Shown: positions 1-8,608 of the stretch, piece after piece
Layout of the letters: every line of letters starts with the position of its first letter
How positions within the stretch are numbered: position 1 is the stretch's first letter
Assembly: GCA_002316795.1 (NCBI GenBank)
Contig: DCEE01000007.1
Span: 1 to 38,575 of the forward strand
Origin: Synergistaceae bacterium UBA1037
Lineage (GTDB): Bacteria > Synergistota > Synergistia > Synergistales > Synergistaceae
Direction of reading: 5' to 3'
DNA: 38,575 bases
The notes under the pieces: model-generated
Database searches by the model: none
Told to the model about the DNA's origin: nothing
Seen by the model: the letters and a program-made list of their open reading frames with translations, nothing else
Translations under genes and position numbers: made by a program

Positions 1-876
1 ATCGAGGCCCGAATCGTCAAGTATTGACATGATCTCTTTCTTAACTTCTTCCGATACCGGAAGCAGCGGTGATCTGCACGGTCCGCCCCTCATTCCTTTG
101 CTGTCAAGTGCCGCCTTCAGTCCCGGAACTCCGAACCGGCGTGTTAACGCGTCGCTTACCGGAAGAAGCCTGGACTGCAGTTCCATTGCCTCTTGCATGT
201 TGTTCTCATTGAAAGATGTGTATATCTTCCTGCATGTGTTCGGATATAGGATAGAGGCAGCCATCGTGCCTCCGCAGGCTCCCATCGCCAGGGCTGCAAG
301 AAACCAGTTTCCCGTTCCCCCAAATACCGAGAAATCCTCATGCGCTGCCGAGGCTAGGTATCCCAGCTTGGTCATGTTCCCCGAAGTGTCTTTTATCCCC
401 TTGATATTGGGATGTCGGGATGCTGCGATCATTGTCTCCGTTTCAATGTCCACGCCGGTGTTCGCCGGCATGTTGTAAAGAAATATCGGAACGGGTGAAT
501 TATCGGCTACTTCGTTGAAGTAGTTGAGTATCGCTGTCTGATTTCCTTTGAAGTAGTGGGGAGGCAGGAGCAGAAGCGAACCTGCGCCGGCCGATGCCAG
601 TGCTTTGGCGCAATCGATAGTCTCACGCGTTGATGGGAAATGTGCTCCGGACATCAGCTGAAGTTTGCCCTGTGATTCTTCCGCGGCTATCTCTGTCAGG
701 ACGATACGCTCATCGAGCGTCACAAAAGGCATTTCTCCGTTCGATCCGCATATCACGATCCCGTCCAGAGCAGACTCTTTCCATATCCTTAAGTTGATCC
801 TCCACGCTTCTATGTCAAGCGATCCGTCCGACTTGAAAGGTGTCGGGACAGGTGCGAAAATACCGGTCAATTTCAC
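1..876 (-). CDS. Dihydrodipicolinate synthase family lyase (DapA-like), 3' end cut by window edge
   Basis: Reading the minus strand from a GTG at 876 gives 292 codons that stay open to base 1. The protein starts MKLTGIFAPVPTPFK, has the family's GSNGE phosphate/carboxylate-binding stretch, FLYNMP (catalytic Tyr region) and GIKDTSG with the Schiff-base lysine at residue 162, where E. coli DapA has Lys161. A GGGGG Shine-Dalgarno sits just before the GTG. Family members are about 290-300 residues, so only the last few are missing. The fold makes 4-hydroxy-tetrahydrodipicolinate for lysine and peptidoglycan, but the same family includes N-acetylneuraminate lyase and 2-keto-acid aldolases. No lysine genes are adjacent, so the substrate is left open. 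It is divergent from queD. Confidence 0.85.
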   Translation of the reverse strand, partial: MKLTGIFAPVPTPFKSDGSLDIEAWRINLRIWKESALDGIVICGSNGEMPFVTLDERIVLTEIAAEESQGKLQLMSGAHFPSTRETIDCAKALASAGAGSLLLLPPHYFKGNQTAILNYFNEVADNSPVPIFLYNMPANTGVDIETETMIAASRHPNIKGIKDTSGNMTKLGYLASAAHEDFSVFGGTGNWFLAALAMGACGGTMAASILYPNTCRKIYTSFNENNMQEAMELQSRLLPVSDALTRRFGVPGLKAALDSKGMRGGPCRSPLLPVSEEVKKEIMSILDDSGLD

Positions 877-903
877 TTGTAATGCCCCCTTTTCGTTTGA
901 TAG

Positions 904-933
904 AGTATATCATCTATTAAAGCAGTGGTACAA
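904..933 (-). promoter_or_regulatory. Predicted promoter of the DapA-like gene
   Basis: On the minus strand TTGTAC (933-928) and TATACT (909-904) are separated by 18 bases, about 28 bases ahead of the GTG start. Its -35 box overlaps the -10 box of the divergent queD promoter. Prediction from sequence only. Confidence 0.5.
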
Positions 934-934
934 T
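926..934 (+). promoter_or_regulatory. Predicted extended -10 promoter of queD-folE2 operon
   Basis: TGGTACAAT is an extended -10 element (TG at 926-927, TACAAT at 929-934) about 45 bases ahead of the queD start. No good -35 is seen, as expected for extended -10 promoters. It lies on top of the opposing -35 of the DapA-like gene. Confidence 0.45.
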
Positions 935-979
935 CTATCAGAACATAAGATTACCTACGATCTGAGAGGTGTATGCCCC

Positions 980-1342
980 ATGTTTCTATGCAGGGAATTC
1001 AAGTTTGATGCAGCTCATAATCTTGTAAACTACCACGGAAAATGCGAGACCCTTCACGGACACACATACAGGCTTGCTGTTGTGCTTAAAGGTGCACCTG
1101 ATGATGAAGGAATGGTATTTGACTTTGTCGAGCTTAAAAAACATGTTTCCGACCTTGTACTCTCTAAGCTCGACCACGCTTACATCAACGATGTCCTGCC
1201 ACAGCCAACGGCGGAATATATTGCGCAATGGATATTCAGAAAGCTTGAAATGCCGCTTAAGCGGGACAACTGCGAACTCTACGAGGTAAGAGTATGGGAG
1301 ACGGAGAGTTCATCCGTAATATGCCGCCGGGAGGATGTCTAG
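980..1342 (+). CDS. queD: 6-carboxy-5,6,7,8-tetrahydropterin synthase / PTPS family (QueD)
   Basis: This 120-residue protein belongs to the COG0720 6-pyruvoyl-tetrahydropterin synthase family. It turns 7,8-dihydroneopterin triphosphate into 6-carboxytetrahydropterin, the second step towards queuosine. The zinc ligands are His13, His26 and His28; Cys22 is the expected catalytic thiol; LDHAYIND near residue 75 and VRVWET near the C terminus complete the family signature. The open frame extends upstream to 665, but that part is antisense to the DapA-like gene. The ATG at 980, preceded by GAGAGGTG at 964-971, gives the right family length. The motif is C-E-T-L-H-G-H, carrying both the QueD cysteine and the glutamate of the folate-type PTPS-III (see findings). 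It overlaps folE2 by 49 bases, which supports translational coupling of consecutive pathway enzymes. Confidence 0.93.
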   Translation: MFLCREFKFDAAHNLVNYHGKCETLHGHTYRLAVVLKGAPDDEGMVFDFVELKKHVSDLVLSKLDHAYINDVLPQPTAEYIAQWIFRKLEMPLKRDNCELYEVRVWETESSSVICRREDV

Positions 1343-2118
1343 AGGTGCGCGACGTTCAGAGCGAACATGACAAGAGGAATGTGGCGATAGATAAAGTCGG
1401 CATAAGCTGTCTCTCATGGCCTATTCAGGTCCTTGACCGTTCGGACGGGACGCAGGAGACCGTTGCCAATGTCAGCCTGTCCGTATTCCTGCCGCGTGAC
1501 TACAGGGGGACTCACATGAGCCGTTTTATCGAGGTGCTTGGAGAGCAGGAGGACCAGGTCACATTTCATAATATGGAGAACCTTCTCAAAATGCTTCAGA
1601 GTCGGCTGGATGCGGATGAAGCTCATGCCGATTTTGAATTTCCTTACTTTATCACTAAAAAGGCCCCTGTGAGCGGAGCGCTTGGTCGGATGAGATACGA
1701 TGTCCGTTTTATGGCGGAACGTAAGGGGTGCAAGTTCGACCTTATTACTGAATTGACTGCCCCTATCCAGACTTTATGCCCCTGTTCAAAAGAAATATCC
1801 GACAGCGGAGCGCACAACCAGAGGGCGCACGCAAAGATGGCCGTAAGAATGAAAACTTTTGTGTGGCTCGAGGAGCTGGCAGAGATAGCGGATAAATGTG
1901 CCTCTGCGCCGGTATACAGTATACTGAAACGGGAGGACGAGAAGGCTGTGACAGAAAAAGCCTACGCCAACCCGCGCTTTGTGGAGGATTCTGTCCGCGA
2001 GCTCGCGATAGCGATGGAAAATGACCATAGGATAACGTGGTACAGTGTTTCGGTCACGAGTCACGAAAGCATACACAACCATGATGCTTTTGCCAGCGTC
2101 GAGAGGAGCAAAATTTAG
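1294..2118 (+). CDS. folE2: GTP cyclohydrolase IB (FolE2)
   Basis: A 274-residue GTP cyclohydrolase of the FolE2/MptA type, which makes 7,8-dihydroneopterin triphosphate from GTP for folate and queuosine. The family segments are all visible: DVQSEHDKRNVAIDKVGI near the N terminus, RGTHMSRFIE, and LCPCSKEIS with Cys162 and Cys164 (the conserved metal-binding cysteine motif). The ATG at 1294 is preceded by GAGG at a 7-base spacing; an internal ATG at 1321 lacks an equally good ribosome site. FolE2 is the metal-promiscuous alternative to zinc-dependent FolE and is often used when zinc is scarce, but I see no Zur site here. No folE is in the window. The TAG stop shares its last base with the GTG start of the next gene. 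Confidence 0.95.
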   Translation: MGDGEFIRNMPPGGCLEVRDVQSEHDKRNVAIDKVGISCLSWPIQVLDRSDGTQETVANVSLSVFLPRDYRGTHMSRFIEVLGEQEDQVTFHNMENLLKMLQSRLDADEAHADFEFPYFITKKAPVSGALGRMRYDVRFMAERKGCKFDLITELTAPIQTLCPCSKEISDSGAHNQRAHAKMAVRMKTFVWLEELAEIADKCASAPVYSILKREDEKAVTEKAYANPRFVEDSVRELAIAMENDHRITWYSVSVTSHESIHNHDAFASVERSKI

Positions 2119-3317
2119 TGCCTTCAGAAAAAAGACTTGCGAGAAGGGCCGTCCTTGATGAATTCGGACTTGAAAGAGCAAGGGCGATGCACCCGTGGAT
2201 ATTCAGGGGCAACCTGAGGCAGATCCCGCAGTGTGCTCAGGGGGACATGGTCGCGTTTACCGACATGTCCGGCGTGATCAGGGGCTGGGGACTCTGGAGC
2301 GACAGCGCCCTCTCAATACGGGTACTGACGTATGGAACAAAAGAACCTGACCAGATGGGACTCTTAAGGGAGAGGCTGACCTCTGCCCTGAACTGGCGAA
2401 AATTATGGTGTCCCGGTGAGGAAGCTTTCAGATGGGTACACGGAGAAGCAGACGGTCTGCCGGGGATCATTGCAGACCTTTATGGTGATGTTCTTTCCCT
2501 TCAGGTCTCGGCAGCGGGATGGTACAGGCATATCGACAAGGTCGCGGCCGTTTTCAGGAAAGTCCGCAAACTCTCAGCGATAGTGCTTCGCAACGAGACA
2601 AAACACCTCGAAAAAGAGGGTATACCAAAAGAGGTCAAACCCCTTTTCGGAGAGATGCCTAAAGAGCTCATTAAAATAAAAATGGGATCCATATACGAAC
2701 TGGTAGATATTGAAAAAGGTCAGAAGACCGGGGCATATTTGGATGTCAGGGGAGTTCCCGATATGATATCCCCCCTTTTCAAGGGCGCCAGGGTGCTGGA
2801 CTGCTTCAGCTATCAGGGACACTTCGGACTGCATGCGCTTGCTTCAGGGGCTTCTGAAGTCGTAGCAATTGAACAGTCCCAGTCAGCGATAGATATTGCA
2901 CAAAAAAATCTTGAGATCAACCATTTGCCCAAAAAGATGGAATGGAAATGCGGAAACGCGTTTGACATAATGAGAAGGATGGACAGCGACAGAGAGAGGT
3001 TCGATCTGGTCGTAATGGATCCTCCGCCCTTTTCACCCGCTAAGGGACAGGTCGGATCTGCGCGCCGCGGATATAAGGAACTTGCTGTAAGAGGTTTCAA
3101 CAGGATAAAGGATGGGGGGCATATGGTCTTTCTCTCGTGCAGCCATGCCTTTTCAAGGGAAATGCTGCTTTCTGTGCTGAATGATGCAGCGACGGATGCC
3201 TGCGTATCGTGCCGCATAGCGCTGGAGATCCATCAGCCTTTTGACCATCCGGCACTTTCCTCTGTACCTGAAACAGATTATCTTAAAGGCTTTGTTCTGG
3301 GGGTAAGGGATCAATGA
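2118..3317 (+). CDS. Class I rRNA (cytosine-5) methyltransferase, RlmI-like
   Basis: A 399-residue protein of the COG1092 group. An N-terminal PUA-like RNA-binding region (about 1-75) is followed by a small EEHEE-type central region and a Rossmann SAM-dependent methyltransferase domain (about 185-390). LDCFSYQGHFGLHA near residue 228 is the SAM-binding motif I, DPPPFSP near 300 is motif IV, and LSCSH near 335 holds the second cysteine-containing motif. E. coli RlmI methylates C1962 of 23S rRNA; the same target is likely but not shown. KTGAYLDVR replaces the more usual KTGFFLDQR. The GTG start overlaps the folE2 stop by one base, and the stop overlaps the next ATG (ATGA). Confidence 0.88.
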   Translation: MPSEKRLARRAVLDEFGLERARAMHPWIFRGNLRQIPQCAQGDMVAFTDMSGVIRGWGLWSDSALSIRVLTYGTKEPDQMGLLRERLTSALNWRKLWCPGEEAFRWVHGEADGLPGIIADLYGDVLSLQVSAAGWYRHIDKVAAVFRKVRKLSAIVLRNETKHLEKEGIPKEVKPLFGEMPKELIKIKMGSIYELVDIEKGQKTGAYLDVRGVPDMISPLFKGARVLDCFSYQGHFGLHALASGASEVVAIEQSQSAIDIAQKNLEINHLPKKMEWKCGNAFDIMRRMDSDRERFDLVVMDPPPFSPAKGQVGSARRGYKELAVRGFNRIKDGGHMVFLSCSHAFSREMLLSVLNDAATDACVSCRIALEIHQPFDHPALSSVPETDYLKGFVLGVRDQ

Positions 3318-3958
3318 CACATGACAAGAAGATCAGGGCTGTCCTTTTCGACTTTGACATGACTCTGGTCGACAGCAGCTACGCTATACACCATTGTACC
3401 AACTTGCTTGCAAACCATCTCGGTTTTAAAGAGATATCGAGGGGAGAAGTCCTCTCCGCGATAGGTATGACGATAGAGGACAGCTGGCGGATGTTCTGGG
3501 GTGATTTCCGCCAGGAGTGGGTGGACTTCTACCGCGCCAATTACAGGGAGGAAGAGCAGTCGAGGCTGAAATTTTTCCCGAACACCACGAGCACACTGGA
3601 AAACCTGCGGTCGATGGGAATTAAGGTCGGGGTAGTATCAAACCGCCGCTATGCAAGAAGGCCTGTCGAATATATGGGACTTACTCCGATGCTTGATGTC
3701 GTCGTCGGACTGGAGGATGTTGAGCGGGCTAAACCGCAACCGGACTCACTTCTCAAAGGGTTTGGGATACTTGGACTGTCTCCTTCGGAAGGATTCTATG
3801 CGGGGGACACGGACATAGACATGATGACCACGGTTGCTGCGGGCTGCAGAGGCATAGGGTTGACGACCGGGAATTTTAACGGAAGGGCACTGAAGGAAGC
3901 TGGTGCATGGCATGTAATGGACGACCTGGGGGAGATCCCTTCGCTTTTCGTGGAGTGA
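3314..3958 (+). CDS. HAD-superfamily phosphatase, phosphoglycolate-phosphatase-like
   Basis: A 214-residue haloacid-dehalogenase-type hydrolase. Motif I is VLFDFDMTLVDS with nucleophile Asp13 and acid/base Asp15; motif II is the serine of VVSNRR; motif III is the lysine of RAKPQPD; motif IV is AGDTDIDMM. The roughly 70-residue helical cap after motif I fits the subgroup of phosphoglycolate phosphatase (Gph) and pyrophosphatase PpaX. Several substrates are possible within this group (phosphoglycolate, pyrophosphate, nucleotides), so no gene symbol is given. Its start codon overlaps the RlmI-like gene's stop, so the two are co-translated. Confidence 0.85.
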   Translation: MTHDKKIRAVLFDFDMTLVDSSYAIHHCTNLLANHLGFKEISRGEVLSAIGMTIEDSWRMFWGDFRQEWVDFYRANYREEEQSRLKFFPNTTSTLENLRSMGIKVGVVSNRRYARRPVEYMGLTPMLDVVVGLEDVERAKPQPDSLLKGFGILGLSPSEGFYAGDTDIDMMTTVAAGCRGIGLTTGNFNGRALKEAGAWHVMDDLGEIPSLFVE

Positions 3959-3974
3959 CAGAAGGTTTTTATAG

Positions 3975-4916
3975 ATGGTAAGACGTTTCGAACCGGAGGA
4001 ACCAAGACGATTCAGGCCAATGTACTGGCTTATGGTCCTTCTCGTTATTGTTTTATGGATATGGGCGTTCAAACTCTATTTTGACAGATATGAATATCTC
4101 CATCCTGAGATAACCTGGGCTATACCCGGGATCGACGTTGAACTGGTCAGGATAAGCGGGATACTTTTGTGGAAAGAGGTCCCTGTCGGCGCTTCAGCAG
4201 AGGGTATAGTGACATATCCCCAGGGTACCGGACCAGTGAGGGTCGCAAGAGGTACTGTAGTCGCGAGAATATCATCGGGGAACCGGGTCTCTGAAGTCAG
4301 GGCATATCAGCAGGGGTACTTTCTGGCAGCGCTTGACGGAATGGAGCAGAGCTGGCGTTACTCTGAACTGTGGCCGGGCTTTCAGCCGCTGCCCAAACCA
4401 GGCCCGCTGAACCGTTTAAAGGACGGTCTGCTCGTGGGAAAGGGGCAGGCTGTCGGAAAGCTGATCGAACAGCCTCAGGAGCTCAGATTCATAGGGTACA
4501 CGCCTATAATCGGCAATATGGCCGAACAGATAAAAAGCAATAAACTCAGAGTAAAAATGGACGGAGTAGACACAGTTTCCGCGGCAGACATAAGGGTAAG
4601 CACGAAAGCGGGAAACAGGACAAAACTGTATCTTACGCTGCCTTGGTTTCAGCCTGATGCCGTCCTTTCAAGAAAGTATACACTTACAGTGGAAGCAGGC
4701 AGAACAGAGGGAGCTCTCGTACCGCAGGCTTCAGTCCTGGAACGGGACGGAGAGCCGGGTGTCTATATGGTCAGGGGTTCGAGGGTGGTCTTTGTTCCCG
4801 TGAAGGGTAAAAGTGTAGACAGCAGCATGTTCATAATAACTGAAGGGGTCTCTGTAGGAGATGCCGTAGTAGAAGACGCATCTGCCGCTCGCGAGGGGAG
4901 GATCCAGCTTTGGTAG
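3975..4916 (+). CDS. HlyD-like single-pass membrane protein
   Basis: A 313-residue protein with a basic, proline- and arginine-rich N terminus, one strong membrane helix (about residues 17-34) and a long extracytoplasmic beta-rich region. The pattern resembles HlyD-family periplasmic adaptor proteins: a short lipoyl-like stretch around 60-100 (GTVVARISSG) and a C-terminal barrel-like region. Proteins of this kind sit beside yggS and divIVA/sepF in many Firmicutes and Synergistota cell-division clusters, so a role in envelope or division biology is a fair guess rather than a demonstrated one. No ABC or RND partner is nearby. The downstream gene's TTG start lies inside this gene's last codons. 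Confidence 0.65.
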   Translation: MVRRFEPEEPRRFRPMYWLMVLLVIVLWIWAFKLYFDRYEYLHPEITWAIPGIDVELVRISGILLWKEVPVGASAEGIVTYPQGTGPVRVARGTVVARISSGNRVSEVRAYQQGYFLAALDGMEQSWRYSELWPGFQPLPKPGPLNRLKDGLLVGKGQAVGKLIEQPQELRFIGYTPIIGNMAEQIKSNKLRVKMDGVDTVSAADIRVSTKAGNRTKLYLTLPWFQPDAVLSRKYTLTVEAGRTEGALVPQASVLERDGEPGVYMVRGSRVVFVPVKGKSVDSSMFIITEGVSVGDAVVEDASAAREGRIQLW

Positions 4917-5611
4917 ATCATATTGATCGAAACATTATTGATATCCGTGAAAAAATAAGGTCGGCAGCAAAAAGGAGCGGCCGTGACCCGGCGGAGATAA
5001 AGCTAATGGGAGTAACGAAAACTCACCCTGTGGAATACATTTTGTCTGCTGCGCCAAAATTGGATATCATCGGAGAAAACAGGGTACAGGAGGCATCAGA
5101 CAAGAGATCAAAGTGGCCTTCGGAAATTAGGACACCATGGCACCTTATAGGACACCTCCAAAGGAATAAGGCCAGAAAAGCGCTTGAGATCTTTGATCTC
5201 ATAGAGACCGTCGACTCACTTGACATTGCAAGGATGCTTGACAGGATACTTGCAGAGACCGACGTATCGGGATTCCCTGTTTATCTTGAGATAAATATGT
5301 CGGGAGAGCTTACAAAAAGCGGAGTCGCGTCTCAGGAGGCTGCCAGTCTTCTGGAAAGAGTGATGCAGTATTGTCCGCGCCTTTCAGTGGAAGGGCTTAT
5401 GACGATAGGCCCGAACACAGAAGCAGAAAGAGAGATAAGAACCGCTTTTCAAGGCCTTCGTCTTTTGAGGGACAGTTTGGCATCGGAATCGGGCCTTCTG
5501 CTTGATGAGCTGTCCATGGGAATGAGCGGCGACTATGAGATAGCGGTCGAAGAAGGAAGCACTATTGTGAGAGTAGGTACTGGAATATTCGGGAAGAGGT
5601 CAGCGAAATAA
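4910..5611 (+). CDS. yggS: PLP homeostasis protein (YggS/PLPBP family)
   Basis: A 233-residue alanine-racemase-like single-domain protein that binds pyridoxal phosphate through Lys37 in MGVTKTHP. Other family marks are GENRVQEA, WHLIGHLQRNK, the LEINMSGE strand and LSMGMSGDYEIAVEEGST near the C terminus. The family buffers PLP and affects amino-acid and vitamin B6 balance. The start is a TTG at 4910, supported by GGGGAGG at 4895-4901 and by the family N terminus; it overlaps the previous gene by 7 bases. Confidence 0.95.
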   Translation: MVDHIDRNIIDIREKIRSAAKRSGRDPAEIKLMGVTKTHPVEYILSAAPKLDIIGENRVQEASDKRSKWPSEIRTPWHLIGHLQRNKARKALEIFDLIETVDSLDIARMLDRILAETDVSGFPVYLEINMSGELTKSGVASQEAASLLERVMQYCPRLSVEGLMTIGPNTEAEREIRTAFQGLRLLRDSLASESGLLLDELSMGMSGDYEIAVEEGSTIVRVGTGIFGKRSAK

Positions 5612-5653
5612 TATTTTCTGGCTGTGTCATTCCGCTCCTGATCGGCCAGACTG

Positions 5654-5659
5654 TATAAT
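5654..5659 (+). promoter_or_regulatory. Possible -10 element ahead of divIVA
   Basis: A perfect TATAAT lies in the 126-base gap between yggS and divIVA. The region 18 bases upstream (TTCCGC) is a poor -35 match, so this is only a candidate promoter for divIVA-recG. Confidence 0.3.
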
Positions 5660-5737
5660 TATCCATGATATCATCTATAACAATGATCAAACAGGTTTTT
5701 ATGAGTTTTTTAAAAGCAAAAAAGGACGGTGGATTAT

Positions 5738-6370
5738 ATGGTCGAACTTTTGACATCTCTTGACGTGGTCAATCAGTCTTTCAAAAAAAGCATGAGAGGC
5801 TACGATCCGGCAGAGGTCGATGAATTCCTTGACAACGTAGCAGAGACCCTTCAGACATATGCACAGAGGACAAAAGATCTGGAGCGTGATCTTCATGCAA
5901 AAGAGGAGAGCCTCGGTGAGTATGAGAAAATGAAGGACATACTTCATGAAGCGCTCCTTATGGCACAGAAAAGCGCAGATGAAAAGGTCAGAAGCGCACA
6001 GGAACAGGCATCAAAAATTATCTCCGAGGCAAAAGAAAAGGCCGACATGATATGCAAAGATGCGGCCCAGGAAGCTGACCGTCTACGCGACGGGGTATCC
6101 CAGATAAGAAACGTAAGGAATCTCTACGAACAGGAGTTCAGGGGACTGCTCGCAAAGTTTGACAACATGCTTAACCAGAGCATCAATTCTTCGACTCTGA
6201 CCGCTGCGGTAAACTCCATCCTTGAAGACATTCCCGTCCTTGATGATCAGAAGGAGAAGGAGACCGCGGCATCCACAGACAGGGGAGACCTTGAGACAGC
6301 CTACGCAATGCTTGGAGTTGACCCAAAGCAGATAATGGATCAAGAACGTGTCGGAGAGGATAATAACTGA
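5738..6370 (+). CDS. divIVA: DivIVA-like cell division / polarity coiled-coil protein
   Basis: A 210-residue DivIVA-domain protein. The N terminus (SLDVVNQSFKKSMRGYDPAEVDEFLD) matches the lipid-binding DivIVA domain, and residues of about 30-140 are heptad-rich coiled coil. These proteins recognise negatively curved membrane and organise division or polar sites. A longer reading from a GTG at 5729 is possible, but the ATG at 5738 fits the family start and has GGTGG 5 bases upstream plus AAAGGA at 5721-5726. The last 23 bases overlap recG. Confidence 0.9.
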   Translation: MVELLTSLDVVNQSFKKSMRGYDPAEVDEFLDNVAETLQTYAQRTKDLERDLHAKEESLGEYEKMKDILHEALLMAQKSADEKVRSAQEQASKIISEAKEKADMICKDAAQEADRLRDGVSQIRNVRNLYEQEFRGLLAKFDNMLNQSINSSTLTAAVNSILEDIPVLDDQKEKETAASTDRGDLETAYAMLGVDPKQIMDQERVGEDNN

Positions 6371-8444
6371 CAGTTCTGTGGCTGCTGACATCAATGATCC
6401 TGTCATAAACATAAGAGGGATCGGTCCCCGCAGGGCCGGCCTTTTGGAAAAACTGGGCATCCGGACAGCAAATGATGTTTTGTGGTTTTTCCCCAGACGG
6501 TATGCGGACAGAAGAGAGATTTGCAAAATTACTGAATTGCGACCTGACCGCAGCTCTGTCGTCATTGTGAAAATCAAAACAGTAAACTGTAGAAGGAGTT
6601 TCAGAACAGGCATCCAAATTTGTTCATGTGAGGCGGAAGACGGGACAGGAACTCTCTCAGTAATATGGTTTAACAGGAAAGGCCTTGGTAATATTCTTAA
6701 AGAGGGGACGTCCGCAGTTCTTTTCGGGCTCCCTTCTTTTTGCGACGGAAGGATAGAATTCTCAAATCCCGAATTTGAAGTTATCAAAGACGTATCCGAT
6801 ACCGCAGGCTTCACGGGAATAGTTCCTGTGTATCCCTTGACGGCAGGTCTGCCTGAAAGATGGCTCAGAAAATTCATCGATAGTATCCTCGAAAGTCACC
6901 TCCCGCAGGTGAAGGAATATCTTCCTCAGAGCATAATTGAAAAAAGAGGTCTGCCGGACATAAGGGAGGCCCTGCACGGGATGCACAGGCCCGAGTCCGA
7001 AGAGCACTGGAAAGACTGCCGCAACAGACTGGCATATGAGGAATTCCTATTTTTGCAGACAGCTCTTGTCTTAAGAAAAGAGAGGCTCAAAAGATCCGGA
7101 GGGGCAGCGAGGATAATCCCGAGAGGGCCTTATTACTCAGCTTTTATGTCCTGTCTGCCATTTGAACTTACTCCTTCACAGACAAAAGTTCTTTCTCAGA
7201 TATTTGAAGATACCCAAAGAGGGCATCCTATGTCACGCTTGCTGCAGGGGGATGTGGGCTCCGGGAAGACTGTCATTTCACTTGCCCTCGCTGCTGCCGG
7301 AGCTGATGCCGGTATCCAGACGGCGATAATGGCACCTACTGAAGTCCTCGCTGAGCAGCTTTACTCACAGGCGCAAAAGTTTCTTTCCGGAATAGGCATA
7401 GAATGTGCGTTGCTGAAAGGTGGGCTGAACAGATCTGAAAAGACACGTCTCACTGACTCCATACGCGAAGGCCTGACCAAAGTCGTAGTAGGGACCCACG
7501 CGATGATCCAGGATGGGGTGGAGTTTCCGTATCTTGAGACGGTCATCATTGATGAACAGCAACGTTTTGGTGTGATGCAGAGAGGAGAGATGCTTAGCAG
7601 GGGAAAAACCCCTCACCTGCTGATGATGTCAGCTACTCCCATTCCGAGGACGATTTCGGCATGCCTTTTTGGCGACATGGATATTTCAGTCATAAGGGAA
7701 AGGCCGGAAGGAAGGCAAAAAATCGAGACAAGGCTGATAGATTTCACAAAGATAAGGGACCTGATGCAGTTTATGATCGATGAATCCGCTGCAGGAGGCA
7801 GGACGTACTGGATCTGTCCAAGAGTCGAAGAAGACGGGGAGAATTATATTGCCTCTGTGGAAAAGAGATATAAATTTCTGAAAAAACACCTTGGCCCGTT
7901 GGGGATAGGCTTCATACACGGAAAAATGGACAGCAGACTGAAGAGCTGCGAACTAGAGAAGTTCAGAGTGGGAGAGATAAAGGTGCTTGTAGGCACAACT
8001 GTCCTGGAAGTAGGGGTGGATGTGCCTGAAGCTTCTGTTGTGGTAATAGAATCCCCCGAAAGATATGGCCTTTCCCAGCTGCATCAGATGAGAGGGAGAG
8101 TGGGAAGAGGCAGCCGGAGAGGGGTATGCCTGCTGCTTGTAAATAAGATAGAGGAGGATGTCGCTGACAGGCTTAGGATAATGCTTGCGACAGATGATGG
8201 GTTCAAGATAGCAGAGGCAGACCATCTCTTAAGAGGACCGGGAAAGATCAGCGGATACGAACAGCATGGAGCTTCAGAGTTCAGAACAGCAGATATTTTC
8301 AGAGACAGCGTATTGCTAAAGAGGGCCAGGGAGGATGCTCAATTTCTTGTTTCAGACGAAAGGGCCCTTTTAAACGAGAAGGGATTCAAAGATAAACTTG
8401 ATATTTACCTCAGCAGGGGCACAAGCGTGCCCCCGAAAGCATGA
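6348..8444 (+). CDS. recG: ATP-dependent DNA helicase RecG
   Basis: A 698-residue RecG, which remodels stalled forks and Holliday junctions. The N-terminal part holds the GIGPRRAGLLEKLGI helix-hairpin and the OB-fold wedge (about 55-170). The helicase core follows: GDVGSGKT (Walker A, near residue 302), APTEVLAEQ, GTHAMIQ, MSATPIPRT, and the C-terminal half with GTTVLEVGVDVP and QLHQMRGRVGRG. Motif II reads DEQQRFG instead of the common DEQHRFG. The GTG start has a weak ribosome site and lies inside divIVA, so translation is probably coupled. A GGGGCAC/GTGCCCC hairpin sits at the very 3' end (about 8415-8432) but has no T-run. Confidence 0.96.
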   Translation: MSERIITDSSVAADINDPVINIRGIGPRRAGLLEKLGIRTANDVLWFFPRRYADRREICKITELRPDRSSVVIVKIKTVNCRRSFRTGIQICSCEAEDGTGTLSVIWFNRKGLGNILKEGTSAVLFGLPSFCDGRIEFSNPEFEVIKDVSDTAGFTGIVPVYPLTAGLPERWLRKFIDSILESHLPQVKEYLPQSIIEKRGLPDIREALHGMHRPESEEHWKDCRNRLAYEEFLFLQTALVLRKERLKRSGGAARIIPRGPYYSAFMSCLPFELTPSQTKVLSQIFEDTQRGHPMSRLLQGDVGSGKTVISLALAAAGADAGIQTAIMAPTEVLAEQLYSQAQKFLSGIGIECALLKGGLNRSEKTRLTDSIREGLTKVVVGTHAMIQDGVEFPYLETVIIDEQQRFGVMQRGEMLSRGKTPHLLMMSATPIPRTISACLFGDMDISVIRERPEGRQKIETRLIDFTKIRDLMQFMIDESAAGGRTYWICPRVEEDGENYIASVEKRYKFLKKHLGPLGIGFIHGKMDSRLKSCELEKFRVGEIKVLVGTTVLEVGVDVPEASVVVIESPERYGLSQLHQMRGRVGRGSRRGVCLLLVNKIEEDVADRLRIMLATDDGFKIAEADHLLRGPGKISGYEQHGASEFRTADIFRDSVLLKRAREDAQFLVSDERALLNEKGFKDKLDIYLSRGTSVPPKA

Positions 8445-8462
8445 TATACATATAACTACCAC

Positions 8463-8491
8463 TTGTGAAGTTAGGTTTTATTCTGTAGAAT
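8463..8491 (+). promoter_or_regulatory. Predicted promoter of rny-ymdB
   Basis: TTGTGA (8463-8468) and TAGAAT (8486-8491) are spaced by 17 bases in the 164-base gap between recG and rny. This leaves an untranslated leader of about 110 bases, in which no clear structure was recognised. Confidence 0.45.
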
Positions 8492-8608
8492 ACAACCCAT
8501 CGGCGTGAAATAAAGCAACAGGCAATATGATCGATCTGAATAGAATGTTCCTGATTTGCATCTTTTGCACCAACCGGACCATGACAATTGAAATTGAGGT
8601 GATAGATA

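Noticed and set aside
665..979. N-terminal extension of queD back to 665
   Set aside because: It lies antisense to the DapA-like gene, and no PTPS family member has such an extension.
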